Assembly (NCBI GenBank): GCA_051306415.1
Contig: JBPPNE010000232.1
Coordinates: forward strand, 1-37,216
Length of the DNA: 37,216 bases
Direction of reading: 5' to 3'
Origin: CBDDRG01 sp051306415
GTDB taxonomy: Bacteria; Pseudomonadota; Gammaproteobacteria; Pseudomonadales; Porticoccaceae
Below, piece after piece: positions 15,185-22,955 of the stretch. The translations under genes were made by a program, and so were the position numbers. Below the pieces are notes generated by a model. That model had not been told where the DNA came from. It saw only the letters and a list, made by a program, of their open reading frames with translations, and ran no database searches. The first letter of the stretch is position 1; the number at the start of each line of letters is the position of its first letter.

Positions 15185-16243
15185 CTAAACCGTCCGCTCT
15201 GCTTTCGATGGGATTGCTTGCGCTGTCCAGCTTTTCATCCCCAAGGTTACCAAGACTAGCAGCAGCATGGCGCCACCGGCGTTATGGAGGACGGCGACGG
15301 GCATCGGCACGGTGAACAGGACGTTGCTGACCCCCAGAGCGATCTGCGCTGACAGCGCCACCAACAGGATAGCGGCCATGCGCCCCACTTGGCGATCACC
15401 GATTCTCAGTAACGCAATGCTGAGCCCGATCAGGTAGAGCGCGGTAACCACCGCACCCAGCCGGTGGCTGAAGTGGATGGCCACTCGGGCCTCGCTGTCG
15501 AGCAAGCCACCCAGGTAGTTGGGCCCCACCGCCTGCGTCAGATTGAAGCCCTGCGCAAAATCCATTGGCGGCAGCCACTGGCCCTGGCAGGCAGGCAGAT
15601 CCGGGCAGGCAAAAGCGGCGTAATTCGAGGTTGTCCAGCCGCCGAGGGCGAGCTGGGCGAACACAACCACGATACCTCCGATCAGCCAGGGTTTCAGGCG
15701 TTGCAGTCGCTGCAAAGACCACGTCACCAGTTGCCAGCGGTTGTCGGCAAGACGCAACGCCAGCAACCACAGCAGCGAGAGCACGCTGAAGCCACCCAGC
15801 AAATGGGTGGTGACCACCTGCGGCCACAGCTTCAATGTCACCGTCCACATGCCGAAAAGTCCCTGCCAGATGACCAGAACCAACAGCAATAGTGGTAGAC
15901 GGAGCGGATAACCCGTGCACTTCCGGTTGCGCCAGGCGATCACCGCGAGCGCGACGATCAACAGGCCGAGCATGCTGGCAAAGTAGCGGTGCACCATCTC
16001 CGGCCAGGTTTTATCGTGCTCGACCGGAGCCTGTGGAAATAGCGCTTCCGCCGTCACCACCTGCTCCGGGCTCTTCGGCCAGGTTAAATGACCGTAACAG
16101 CCGGGCCAGTCGGGACAACCGAGTCCAGCATCCGAAAGACGAGTAAAAGCGCCGAGAAGCACCACGATAAAGGCGAGGCCGACAGCAACAAGCGCCAACC
16201 GAAAACCCGGTCGGCGAGCATCGGGAGAAGGGGAAAGGGCCAT
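15185..16243 (-). CDS. ctaA: Haem A synthase (COX15/CtaA family)
   Basis: A 352-residue polytopic membrane protein that oxidises haem O to haem A for the oxidase. The N-terminal family signature FTRLSDAGLGCPDWPGCYGHL is present in type, as are later conserved histidines in TM helices (EMVHRYFASMLG, VVTTHLLGG, IHFSHRLGAV, VAVLHNAGGAML). Length and motifs suit the proteobacterial type-2 CtaA. It ends immediately before ctaB. Confidence 0.95.
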   Translation of the reverse strand: MALSPSPDARRPGFRLALVAVGLAFIVVLLGAFTRLSDAGLGCPDWPGCYGHLTWPKSPEQVVTAEALFPQAPVEHDKTWPEMVHRYFASMLGLLIVALAVIAWRNRKCTGYPLRLPLLLLVLVIWQGLFGMWTVTLKLWPQVVTTHLLGGFSVLSLLWLLALRLADNRWQLVTWSLQRLQRLKPWLIGGIVVVFAQLALGGWTTSNYAAFACPDLPACQGQWLPPMDFAQGFNLTQAVGPNYLGGLLDSEARVAIHFSHRLGAVVTALYLIGLSIALLRIGDRQVGRMAAILLVALSAQIALGVSNVLFTVPMPVAVLHNAGGAMLLLVLVTLGMKSWTAQAIPSKAERTV

Positions 16244-16250
16244 GGCAAAC

Positions 16251-16874
16251 TCAGGGCTCGGGAGAGTATTTCATCAGGTGACGGAGATCCGCCAGCATGT
16301 CGCCGCCACTGTGCTCCGCTGTGAAATACAGCATGGCAACACCCGCTTGATCGACGACATAGGTGTAGTTGACAGCCGGACTCCAGACCCCATTGGTCGA
16401 TGCCAAGGTTGCCTGGAATGCGCTTTGATCAGCGCTCAGCACGGCGAGATGGGGATGCTCTTTTTTCAAGAAGGCAAGGATATCGGCATTCAGCGCAGGG
16501 CCCAAATTGAGCAGGATCCGCTCTAAACGATGAGCGTTCTTTTCAAGCCGCATGTGCACCTGCCGGGTCAAATAAAGGGCGTCGCGACAAGCCTCGGCGC
16601 AACCATCGGCGACCGGAATCAATAGACGCCAGCGCGGCTTTTGCGCCGTGAGCGGCCAGAGCTTGCCATCTTCGTCTTTCAGATCGAGGCTGCTCAGCGT
16701 TGTCGCAGGTTTCAGTAAAATGCCTTTGTTACTGGTTCCCAGGATGCTCAACAGCCACTGCCTTTGCTCCTCGCTGCGGGGGACAACCAGGAAGGCGCCC
16801 AACAGCACGCTGGCAGTGATCGCGAGGATCATCCAGATCTGCGTCGCCGATTTTCGCGCCACCGTTTCACTCAT
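16251..16874 (-). CDS. Cytochrome oxidase cluster membrane protein, Sco-like fold with CxxxC
   Basis: A 207-residue protein with one N-terminal TM helix (about residues 13-31) and a soluble domain facing the periplasm. The domain resembles a reduced Sco/thioredoxin fold. A segment RWRLLIPVADGCAEACRDALYL carries C-x3-C where Sco has its copper cysteines, and YVVDQAGVAMLYF resembles the late beta-strand of Sco. No equivalent of the Sco third-ligand His is evident. An uncharacterised protein occupies this slot in Pseudomonas cox clusters. A role in oxidase assembly is inferred from position. Its start overlaps the surf1 stop by eight bases. Confidence 0.75.
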   Translation of the reverse strand: MSETVARKSATQIWMILAITASVLLGAFLVVPRSEEQRQWLLSILGTSNKGILLKPATTLSSLDLKDEDGKLWPLTAQKPRWRLLIPVADGCAEACRDALYLTRQVHMRLEKNAHRLERILLNLGPALNADILAFLKKEHPHLAVLSADQSAFQATLASTNGVWSPAVNYTYVVDQAGVAMLYFTAEHSGGDMLADLRHLMKYSPEP

Positions 16875-17631
16875 CTTGTTTCTCCGCCCGACGCAGCAGT
16901 TCAGTCAAGTTGGAATTTGCAAAAATAGTCAGAATCACCAAGGCCAGCGCGAGCGCAAACCACTGCACCGCATAGCCGATATGGGTGCCGGGCGGCATGT
17001 TGACCACCTCCCAGCCGGTCTCAAGCCCTGGGCTTGCGCTGGCATCCAAACGCAGCACGTAGGGAAACAGGCTTTGCCCTAGCCGCTCCGCCAGCAAGTC
17101 GGGTTCCGCGTGCTGCACGATTTGCGGCCATCGCCCCGGCTGCCATTGATCACTACCCAGCACAAAGGGCTTGCCCGGCGATTGATACAAATAGCCAGTT
17201 AGTGTAACGATCCCCGGCAACAGGGGAACCGGGGGTAACACGCGGCGATCGAGCCCACCGGCGATCCAACCTCGATTCACCAACAGCCAGCGCCCGGTCT
17301 CGATTGCGTGGAATGGTGACACCACCTCGTAGCCCGGCCGGCCATGGCGCACCCGATTATCCACCAAAAAAACCCGCTCGTTATCGATCGTACCGGTCAC
17401 CCGAACTCTGAGAAATCGCTTGTCGGGAACGCCCTGGGCATCAGCAAGGGATACCGGCTCCGCGTTTGCCCTGGCCTCGTCAGCCGCCAGAATCCCGCGC
17501 TTTTCCTCGGCGCGATGTAACTGCCAGAGACCCAACGCAACGGTTAATGGCAAGAAACAGGCAGCGAAAATCAGAACCTTGTAATTCCAATGCCAGCCAT
17601 TTAATCCGGATTGCCGACTGTCTTGGGCCAT
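16867..17631 (-). CDS. SURF1-family cytochrome oxidase assembly protein
   Basis: A 254-residue inner-membrane protein with two TM helices near its ends (about 20-36 and 225-242) and a periplasmic loop between. SURF1 proteins assist haem a insertion into subunit I. Family features are LGLWQLHRAEEKR after the first helix, FLVDNRVRHGRPGYEVVSPF, LLVNRGWI and the late HIGYAVQWFALAL segment. It is the first gene of the assembly operon, 38 bases from the divergent small DUF2909-type gene, so its promoter must lie in or near that short gap. Confidence 0.92.
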   Translation of the reverse strand: MAQDSRQSGLNGWHWNYKVLIFAACFLPLTVALGLWQLHRAEEKRGILAADEARANAEPVSLADAQGVPDKRFLRVRVTGTIDNERVFLVDNRVRHGRPGYEVVSPFHAIETGRWLLVNRGWIAGGLDRRVLPPVPLLPGIVTLTGYLYQSPGKPFVLGSDQWQPGRWPQIVQHAEPDLLAERLGQSLFPYVLRLDASASPGLETGWEVVNMPPGTHIGYAVQWFALALALVILTIFANSNLTELLRRAEKQDE

Positions 17632-17669
17632 AATAGGGTTAAATCAGAATTCCATTGGGAGAACTTGGC

Positions 17670-17927
17670 ATGTGGCTTAAGGTAACTATCGTAGTGCTGT
17701 TCATCGGGGTGCTGATCAGCCTGTCCAGTGGTCTGTACTTTCTGATAAAGGATGTGGGTAACTCGCGCAAACGTACTCTCTACGCGCTCGGTGTGCGCAT
17801 TACCTTGGCCGCCGCGTTACTCGGAACCATCACTTACGGATTTTATTCCGGCAAGCTGAGGAGTACCGCGCCCTGGGATCGCCAACTGCACCCGGAAAAC
17901 GTCGCTCCGCAGCAGCCCACCAAATAA
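17670..17927 (+). CDS. DUF2909-type twin-transmembrane protein of the cox cluster
   Basis: An 85-residue protein with two TM helices (about residues 5-28 and 44-64) and a short polar tail. This matches the small DUF2909 membrane proteins found in gammaproteobacterial oxidase clusters, whose function is unknown. The ATG at 17670 is preceded at good distance by TTGGGAGA; a TTG at 17655 is in frame but overlaps that ribosome site. It is transcribed against the rest of the cluster and shares a terminator with ctaE. Confidence 0.82.
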   Translation: MWLKVTIVVLFIGVLISLSSGLYFLIKDVGNSRKRTLYALGVRITLAAALLGTITYGFYSGKLRSTAPWDRQLHPENVAPQQPTK

Positions 17928-17941
17928 CTTCCCCGCTGAAC

Positions 17942-17971
17942 AAAAACGGCCGGGACTTCCCGGCCGTTTTT
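17942..17971. terminator. Bidirectional rho-independent terminator between the DUF2909 gene and ctaE
   Basis: A 14-base perfect inverted repeat, aaaaacggccggga and its complement, separated by two bases. It has a GC-rich core with A and T tracts on its outer sides. It can terminate in both directions and serves the two convergent genes. Confidence 0.92.
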
Positions 17972-17984
17972 CGTCGCGGCTCAG

Positions 17985-18893
17985 CTACGAACCAAGAACA
18001 TAGACGAAAATAAACAGGCCTACCCAGACCACATCGACAAAGTGCCAATACCAGGATGCAGCTTCGAAGCCGAACTGGTCATCCGCTTTAAAATGCCCTT
18101 TCAGTCCCCGCAGCAACTGAATGGCCAGGATAAAGGTACCCAGGGCGACATGAAAACCGTGAAAGCCCGTCAGCATGAAGAAGGTCGTGCCATAGATGCC
18201 TGACTTCAGCGTCAGACCCATCTCCGCATAGGCCTCATGGTATTCAACATACTGCACGCAAAGGAACGCCACGCCCAAGGCCACGGTGATAGCTAGCCAG
18301 AGATTGAATTTGGCGCGATTGTTGTGCTTCATCGCATGGTGCGCAATGTGCACGGTCCAGCTCGATGTCAGCAGCAGGATGGTGTTCCACAGGGGCAGCC
18401 ACTCCAGTAATTTACCCCACCCCTTGAAGCCCATAGTCTCGTGTGGTCCGATGAATTTGGTTCCACCGGCGACCTGATCCGGCGTCGTCATTAACGGCCA
18501 GTCCGGTTGAAAACCCTGCCACAGCAGCGTACCGGTCATGTCTCCTTTACCACCCTCACCACCAAGCCAAGGTACCGCAAAAACCCGAACGTAGAGAAGC
18601 GCGCCAAAAAACGCCGCAAAGAACATGACCTCGGAAAAAATGAACCAGCTCATCCCCCAAACGAACGAACGCTTCACCTGGGCATTGGTGAGACCCGCAT
18701 GGTTTTCCCGAATCACCGTACTGAACCAGGTATAAAGCACGAAAGTCAGCAACAGCAGCCCAGCGGCCAACACTTGCCAGCCTTCGCCGCGCACCCAGCG
18801 CCCAGCTCCGAGCGCCATCAGCCCCAGACTCGTTGCCGTGAGAACAGGCAATTTGCTCGGCTCAGGTAAGTAGTAACTGCTCGTTGTCGCCAT
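17985..18893 (-). CDS. ctaE: Cytochrome c oxidase subunit III
   Basis: A 302-residue polytopic subunit of the haem-copper oxidase. Family segments include FSEVMFFAAFFGALLYVR, LLLTSSWTVHIAHHA, YVEYHEAYAEMGLTLKSGIYGTTFFMLTGFHGFHV in type and a C-terminal WYWHFVDVVWVGLFIFVY. The open frame begins 16 codons upstream, but the ATG at 18893 has a strong GAGGAG just before it and gives the expected N-terminus. Last gene of coxB-coxA-ctaG-ctaE. Also called coxC. Confidence 0.95.
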   Translation of the reverse strand: MATTSSYYLPEPSKLPVLTATSLGLMALGAGRWVRGEGWQVLAAGLLLLTFVLYTWFSTVIRENHAGLTNAQVKRSFVWGMSWFIFSEVMFFAAFFGALLYVRVFAVPWLGGEGGKGDMTGTLLWQGFQPDWPLMTTPDQVAGGTKFIGPHETMGFKGWGKLLEWLPLWNTILLLTSSWTVHIAHHAMKHNNRAKFNLWLAITVALGVAFLCVQYVEYHEAYAEMGLTLKSGIYGTTFFMLTGFHGFHVALGTFILAIQLLRGLKGHFKADDQFGFEAASWYWHFVDVVWVGLFIFVYVLGS

Positions 18894-18941
18894 TCGCTTT
18901 CTCCTCTTCGCGCAAAGCCATCCGGCCCGGCGGCTAGTCAA

Positions 18942-19499
18942 TCAATTCGTGGTCGCCACCGACTGTTGGGGCGCGCGCTCAGTCACATCAAACAGAGTAT
19001 AAGACAGGGTTATGGTCTCGACACTTTTCGGCAACTGGGTGTCGACAAAAAACACGACTGCCATTTCCGTCGTCTCCCCAGCTTTCAGCGGTTGCCGGTT
19101 AAAACAGAAGCACTCCGTTTTGTGCAGGAAATTCGCTGCATTCGTCGGCGTGATGTTCGGCACAGCTTGAGCCACCATATCCTTGTCCGTGGGGTTGCGG
19201 GCGTGGAATCTCACCGTCGTTGACTGTCCGGGATGGATCCGAACGTCGGCAATCAGTGGGCTAAACTCCCAAGGCATCGCCCCGTTGTTCGTCGCCACAA
19301 ATTGCACCTTCACCTGGCGGAGTTCGTCCACCTCCGTCGTCGCTGGCTTCTCGTAACGACCAGCGGTTTTGCCACCAATTCCGGTGACCTCACACAACAG
19401 GTTGTACAGCGGTGGCATCAAAAATACCGCGAAGACGAACATGACCACCACTGCCAGAATCGATCTTGCGACAGTAAGCCGTACCAGCTTGATACGCAT
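18942..19499 (-). CDS. ctaG: CtaG/COX11 copper assembly protein for the CuB site
   Basis: A 185-residue single-TM periplasmic copper chaperone needed to build CuB in subunit I. The TM helix covers about residues 13-33. The copper-binding C-x-C appears in HKTECFCFNRQPLKAGE, and the MPWEF and DKDMVAQAVPNITP segments are typical. The ATG at 19499 was chosen over an in-frame TTG three codons upstream. It sits between coxA and ctaE, as in Pseudomonas. Confidence 0.93.
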   Translation of the reverse strand: MRIKLVRLTVARSILAVVVMFVFAVFLMPPLYNLLCEVTGIGGKTAGRYEKPATTEVDELRQVKVQFVATNNGAMPWEFSPLIADVRIHPGQSTTVRFHARNPTDKDMVAQAVPNITPTNAANFLHKTECFCFNRQPLKAGETTEMAVVFFVDTQLPKSVETITLSYTLFDVTERAPQQSVATTN

Positions 19500-19519
19500 C
19501 TCTAGCAATCCTGCTGTGC

Positions 19520-21130
19520 CTATTTAATTTCCGGAGGCGTTGCAAAGGTGTGGTAGGGCGCCGGCGTCGGCAGCGTCCATTCCAGCCCCTGCGCGCCCTC
19601 CCAGGTCTTGGGCTCACTCACCGGCTTGCCAGCGACAATGGTGCGCACGACGTTGAACAGGAACAGCAATTGCGACGCGCCGTAAATAAATGCGCCGATG
19701 CTGGACACCATGTTCCAGTCCGCGAACTGTAGCGAGTAGTCCGCGTAACGGCGCGGCATGCCCGCCAGGCCCAGGAAGTGCTGCGGGAAAAAGGTGATGT
19801 TGAAGCCGATGAACGAGATCCAGAAGTGGGTTTTACCCATGGTCTCGCTGTACATCCGGCCACACCATTTGGGCAACCAGTAGTACACCGATGCCGACGC
19901 CGAGAACACGGCACCGGCCACCATGACATAGTGGAAGTGGGCGACGACAAAATAGCTGTCGTGATACTGGATGTCCGACGACGGGATCGCCAGCATCAGG
20001 CCGGTGAAACCGCCGAGCGTGAACAAAATGATGAACGCGATTGAAAACAACATCGGCGTTTCAAAGCTGAGCGCACCCCTAAACATCGTGGTCACCCAGT
20101 TGAACACCTTCACGCCGGTGGGCACCGCGATCAGCATGGTCGCATACATGAAATACAACTCGCCCGCCAACGGCATGCCCACCGTGAACATATGGTGGGC
20201 CCAGACGATGAACGACAGGAACGCGATCGCGGAGGTCGCATAGACCATGGACGAATAGCCGAACAGCGGCTTGCGGCTGAAGGTCGGAATGATCTCCGAG
20301 ATCACGCCGAACGCCGGCAGGATGATGATGTACACCTCGGGGTGACCGAAGAACCAGAACACATGCTGGAACAGCACCGGGTCGCCGCCACCCGCGGCAT
20401 CAAAGAAGCTGGTGCCGAAGTTGATGTCCATCAGCATCATGGTCACGGCGCCGGCCAGCACGGGCATTACCGACACCAGCAAAAATGCAGTGATCAGCCA
20501 GGTCCATACAAATAGCGGCATTTTCATCATCGTCATGCCCGGCGCGCGCAGATTGAGCACAGTGGCGATGATGTTGATGGAACCGAGAATCGACGATGCC
20601 CCTATAATGTGCATACCGAAAATAAAGAAATTGACGGTGGACGGCGCATAGGTGGTGGACAGCGGCGCGTAAAAGGTCCAGCCGAAGTTGGGGCCGCCGC
20701 CCTCCATGAACAGCGTCGAGATCAGCAGCGAAAAGCCGAATGGCAGGATCCAGAAGCTGAGGTTGTTCAGCCGTGGCAGCGCCATGTCCGGCGCGCCGAT
20801 CATCATCGGGATCAGCCAGTTCGCCAGGCCGACAAAGGCCGGCATGATGGCGCCAAACACCATGATCAGGCCGTGCATCGTGGTCATCTGGTTGAAAAAC
20901 TCGGGTCTCACGATCTGCATGCCCGGTTCAAACAGCTCGGCGCGAATGACCATCGCGAAGAAGCCGCCGATCAGGAACATCGCAAAACTGAACCACAGGT
21001 ACATCGTGCCGATGTCCTTGTGGTTGGTGGTGAACAGCCAGCGGCCTATGCCCTTTGGCGCACCCTGATGGTGGTCGTCATGGGCGTCGTGGCCAGGGGT
21101 GGAACCATGCGTTGCGGAACTTGTTGCCAT
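19520..21130 (-). CDS. ctaD: Cytochrome c oxidase subunit I
   Basis: A 536-residue catalytic subunit holding haem a, haem a3 and CuB. Visible ligands are the first haem a His in TTMHGLIMVFG, the CuB His and cross-linked Tyr in FFGHPEVYI, the His pair in VWAHHMFTVG, and the haem a3/a His pair in VVAHFHYVMVAG. The Glu of HPEVY and the N...DMALPRLNN pattern of the D-channel place it in the A1 class of haem-copper oxidases. It lies 14 bases after coxB. Also called coxA. Confidence 0.98.
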   Translation of the reverse strand: MATSSATHGSTPGHDAHDDHHQGAPKGIGRWLFTTNHKDIGTMYLWFSFAMFLIGGFFAMVIRAELFEPGMQIVRPEFFNQMTTMHGLIMVFGAIMPAFVGLANWLIPMMIGAPDMALPRLNNLSFWILPFGFSLLISTLFMEGGGPNFGWTFYAPLSTTYAPSTVNFFIFGMHIIGASSILGSINIIATVLNLRAPGMTMMKMPLFVWTWLITAFLLVSVMPVLAGAVTMMLMDINFGTSFFDAAGGGDPVLFQHVFWFFGHPEVYIIILPAFGVISEIIPTFSRKPLFGYSSMVYATSAIAFLSFIVWAHHMFTVGMPLAGELYFMYATMLIAVPTGVKVFNWVTTMFRGALSFETPMLFSIAFIILFTLGGFTGLMLAIPSSDIQYHDSYFVVAHFHYVMVAGAVFSASASVYYWLPKWCGRMYSETMGKTHFWISFIGFNITFFPQHFLGLAGMPRRYADYSLQFADWNMVSSIGAFIYGASQLLFLFNVVRTIVAGKPVSEPKTWEGAQGLEWTLPTPAPYHTFATPPEIK

Positions 21131-21144
21131 GGTGATTTCCTCCC

Positions 21145-22302
21145 CTATTGGCCTTGCTTGTGTTTAAGGACATCTACCGGCTGCACCAGATCACCCGCGG
21201 CATTGCCCCAGGCATTGCGTTCGTAGGTGATGATCGCGGCCAGATCGACCTCGGACAACTGGGAGCCGAACGCCTGCATCGCGGTACCAGCCTTGCCATT
21301 GACCACGACTTCGAGATGATCCTTGACCGGCCCGGTGGCTATCTTGCTGCCCTTCAGTGCAGGGAACGCGCCGGCAATGCCTTCGCCGTTGGTCATGTGG
21401 CAACTGGCGCAGGAGCGGTTGTACGCCTCCTCCCCCTTGGCCATCAGCTCTTCCCGAGTGAAGGTTTTGCCGGTCAGCTCGCGCAGCGCCACCGCTTTCG
21501 CCTTTTTGTCCGCCAGCCAGATGTTGTACTCGGCTTCGGGCACCGCATTGACGACGACCGGCATGAAGGCATGACCTTGGCCGCAAAGCTCGGCGCACGC
21601 GCCTCGATAAACACCGGGCCTTTCGATCCTGGCCCATGTTTCATTGACAAATCCGGGAATCGCATCACGTTTGACCGCAAGATCCGGCACCCACCAGGAA
21701 TGGATTACATCTTTGCCGGTAATCAGGAAGCGAATTTTCTTGCCGACAGGCACCACCAAGGGTTCACTGACTTCCTGCAGGTAGAACTGGCTCTTAGGTG
21801 AAGTGTTGTAAATCGCCGACTCCGGCGTGCTCAATTCGCTCAAAAAGCTGACGTCCTGGCCGAGATATTCGTACTGCCACTTCCATTGCAGCCCGGTCAC
21901 CTTGATATCGAGGTCGGCACTGCTGGTATCGTAGAGATTGAGTAGCACCTTGGTCGACGGCACCGCCATCACGATCAGAATAATTGTGGGAACGATAGTC
22001 CACGCCAGCTCGACCACCGTGCTTTCGTGGAAATTGGCCGCCTTGTATCCTTTGGATTTGCGATGCGCGTACATGCTGTAAAACATCACGCCAAAAGTGC
22101 CGACGCCAATCACCACGCAAATCCAGAAGATAATCATGTGCAGGTCATAGACTTGGCGGCTTACATCGGTGACACCCACCGGCATATTTAAGGCCAGCCA
22201 CCCTTCCCCTGCCGTTCCCTCGGCGCGAGCGGAGCCCGCGAAGGGAAGCAACAGCAGGGAGCTCAGCGCACACACAACCAGCTGCTTTGCTTTAGATAAC
22301 AT
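21145..22302 (-). CDS. ctaC: Cytochrome c oxidase subunit II with fused cytochrome c domain (caa3-like)
   Basis: A 385-residue subunit II. It has a signal peptide (1-27), two TM helices (about 50-76 and 97-122) and a cupredoxin domain with CuA ligands His201, Cys236, Cys240, His244 and Met247 (CAELCGQGHAFM). The C-terminal extension carries a cytochrome c domain with CASCH at 298-302 and a distal Met (probably TAMQAFG). Fused haem c domains mark caa3-type oxidases and are also found in Pseudomonas aa3. First gene of the operon; AGAGGG precedes the ATG. Also called coxB. Confidence 0.97.
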   Translation of the reverse strand: MLSKAKQLVVCALSSLLLLPFAGSARAEGTAGEGWLALNMPVGVTDVSRQVYDLHMIIFWICVVIGVGTFGVMFYSMYAHRKSKGYKAANFHESTVVELAWTIVPTIILIVMAVPSTKVLLNLYDTSSADLDIKVTGLQWKWQYEYLGQDVSFLSELSTPESAIYNTSPKSQFYLQEVSEPLVVPVGKKIRFLITGKDVIHSWWVPDLAVKRDAIPGFVNETWARIERPGVYRGACAELCGQGHAFMPVVVNAVPEAEYNIWLADKKAKAVALRELTGKTFTREELMAKGEEAYNRSCASCHMTNGEGIAGAFPALKGSKIATGPVKDHLEVVVNGKAGTAMQAFGSQLSEVDLAAIITYERNAWGNAAGDLVQPVDVLKHKQGQ

Positions 22303-22427
22303 CGCCCTCTATTCTCCGTATTACTTGTTGATCTTTTGACAGCATCCAGCCCATGGCAGGCTTTCGCGCACCCCTCGTGTGCCTGTTCACCACAAAACGG
22401 GCGGCAGTGTAACAGGGTCATTTCCCT

Positions 22428-22444
22428 GCGACAATTTGTCGCAG
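22428..22444. promoter_or_regulatory. 17-base palindrome resembling a RegR/PrrA/RoxR-type redox regulator site (oxidase side)
   Basis: TGCGACAATTTGTCGCA is identical in all 17 bases to the site upstream of the P450 operon and is preceded by the same C. It lies 126 bases upstream of the coxB start. Redox response regulators of the RegA/PrrA/RoxR family are known to control terminal oxidase genes, which fits this position. Confidence 0.6.
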
Positions 22445-22505
22445 CGGCAATTGCTGCGGAAGTCCGTTGACTTGACCCCACAGCACTGATCGAATTGATC
22501 GTTAG

Positions 22506-22519
22506 TTGACATCGATCAA
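22506..22519. promoter_or_regulatory. FNR/Anr-like binding site upstream of coxB
   Basis: TTGACATCGATCAA matches the FNR/Anr consensus TTGAT-N4-ATCAA at nine of ten defined positions. It lies about 200 bases upstream of the oxidase operon. Repression of aa3-type oxidase genes at low oxygen by Anr is plausible, but distance and single-site evidence keep this tentative. Confidence 0.4.
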
Positions 22520-22688
22520 GTACCATTGGGCTTGTCGACAACAACGCGTTCAACCCAAGGCCAACTTCCGGCTAACACAGCAGTGGCCTTCACGGACGCC
22601 TTGAACAACCTGGTTCTGCCTGAGGTTCGACGCCTTGACTGCCTCTGCTCTCACCACGAATCTGCATTGAATCGCGCCGGCGACACAT

Positions 22689-22943
22689 TCAATCGCTGTC
22701 TTTTTTGGGACCACTGGTCGCAATCAGCGTTATCGGCTGGGGACTCTCCATCGCCTGATCACCGCTCTCGGTACGCCGGAATGAAGCTTCGCCCGCGGGC
22801 TCCCGCGGATTCATCTCTGCCCTGAAACCGCAGGCTATGCAGTCCTGGAACAGCCGGTCGTTCTCGCGATAGACGCGGATTCGATCGGACGCGCTACAGC
22901 GGGGACACACCGCGCCAGCAACAAAGCGCTTCACTGTGGACAT
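22689..22943 (-). CDS. yheV: YheV-family zinc-ribbon protein
   Basis: An 84-residue protein whose first half matches the YheV/DUF2387 pattern: MSTVKRFVAGAVCPRC followed by RLFQDCIACGF. The two CxxC pairs (about Cys13/Cys16 and Cys35/Cys38) form a predicted zinc ribbon. The last 35 residues are longer and less conserved-looking than in enteric YheV. The function of the family is unknown. It follows fabY by 12 bases on the same strand and is probably co-transcribed. Confidence 0.82.
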   Translation of the reverse strand: MSTVKRFVAGAVCPRCSASDRIRVYRENDRLFQDCIACGFRAEMNPREPAGEASFRRTESGDQAMESPQPITLIATSGPKKDSD

Positions 22944-22955
22944 TGGCTAGCCAGG

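Larger units (their letters stand above)
22303..22688. other. Regulatory region upstream of the cytochrome oxidase operon
   Basis: About 385 bases between coxB (-) and the yheV stop. It holds the 17-base palindrome at 22428-22444 and an FNR/Anr-like site at 22506-22519 (separate entries). The rest shows no credible gene: frames on either strand lack family character and good ribosome sites. No tRNA-like fold was seen. Confidence 0.6.

Noticed and set aside
22526..22825. 99-codon + strand frame between the cox region and yheV
   Set aside because: No ribosome site or family similarity; its second half is antisense to yheV, which has two clear CxxC pairs.
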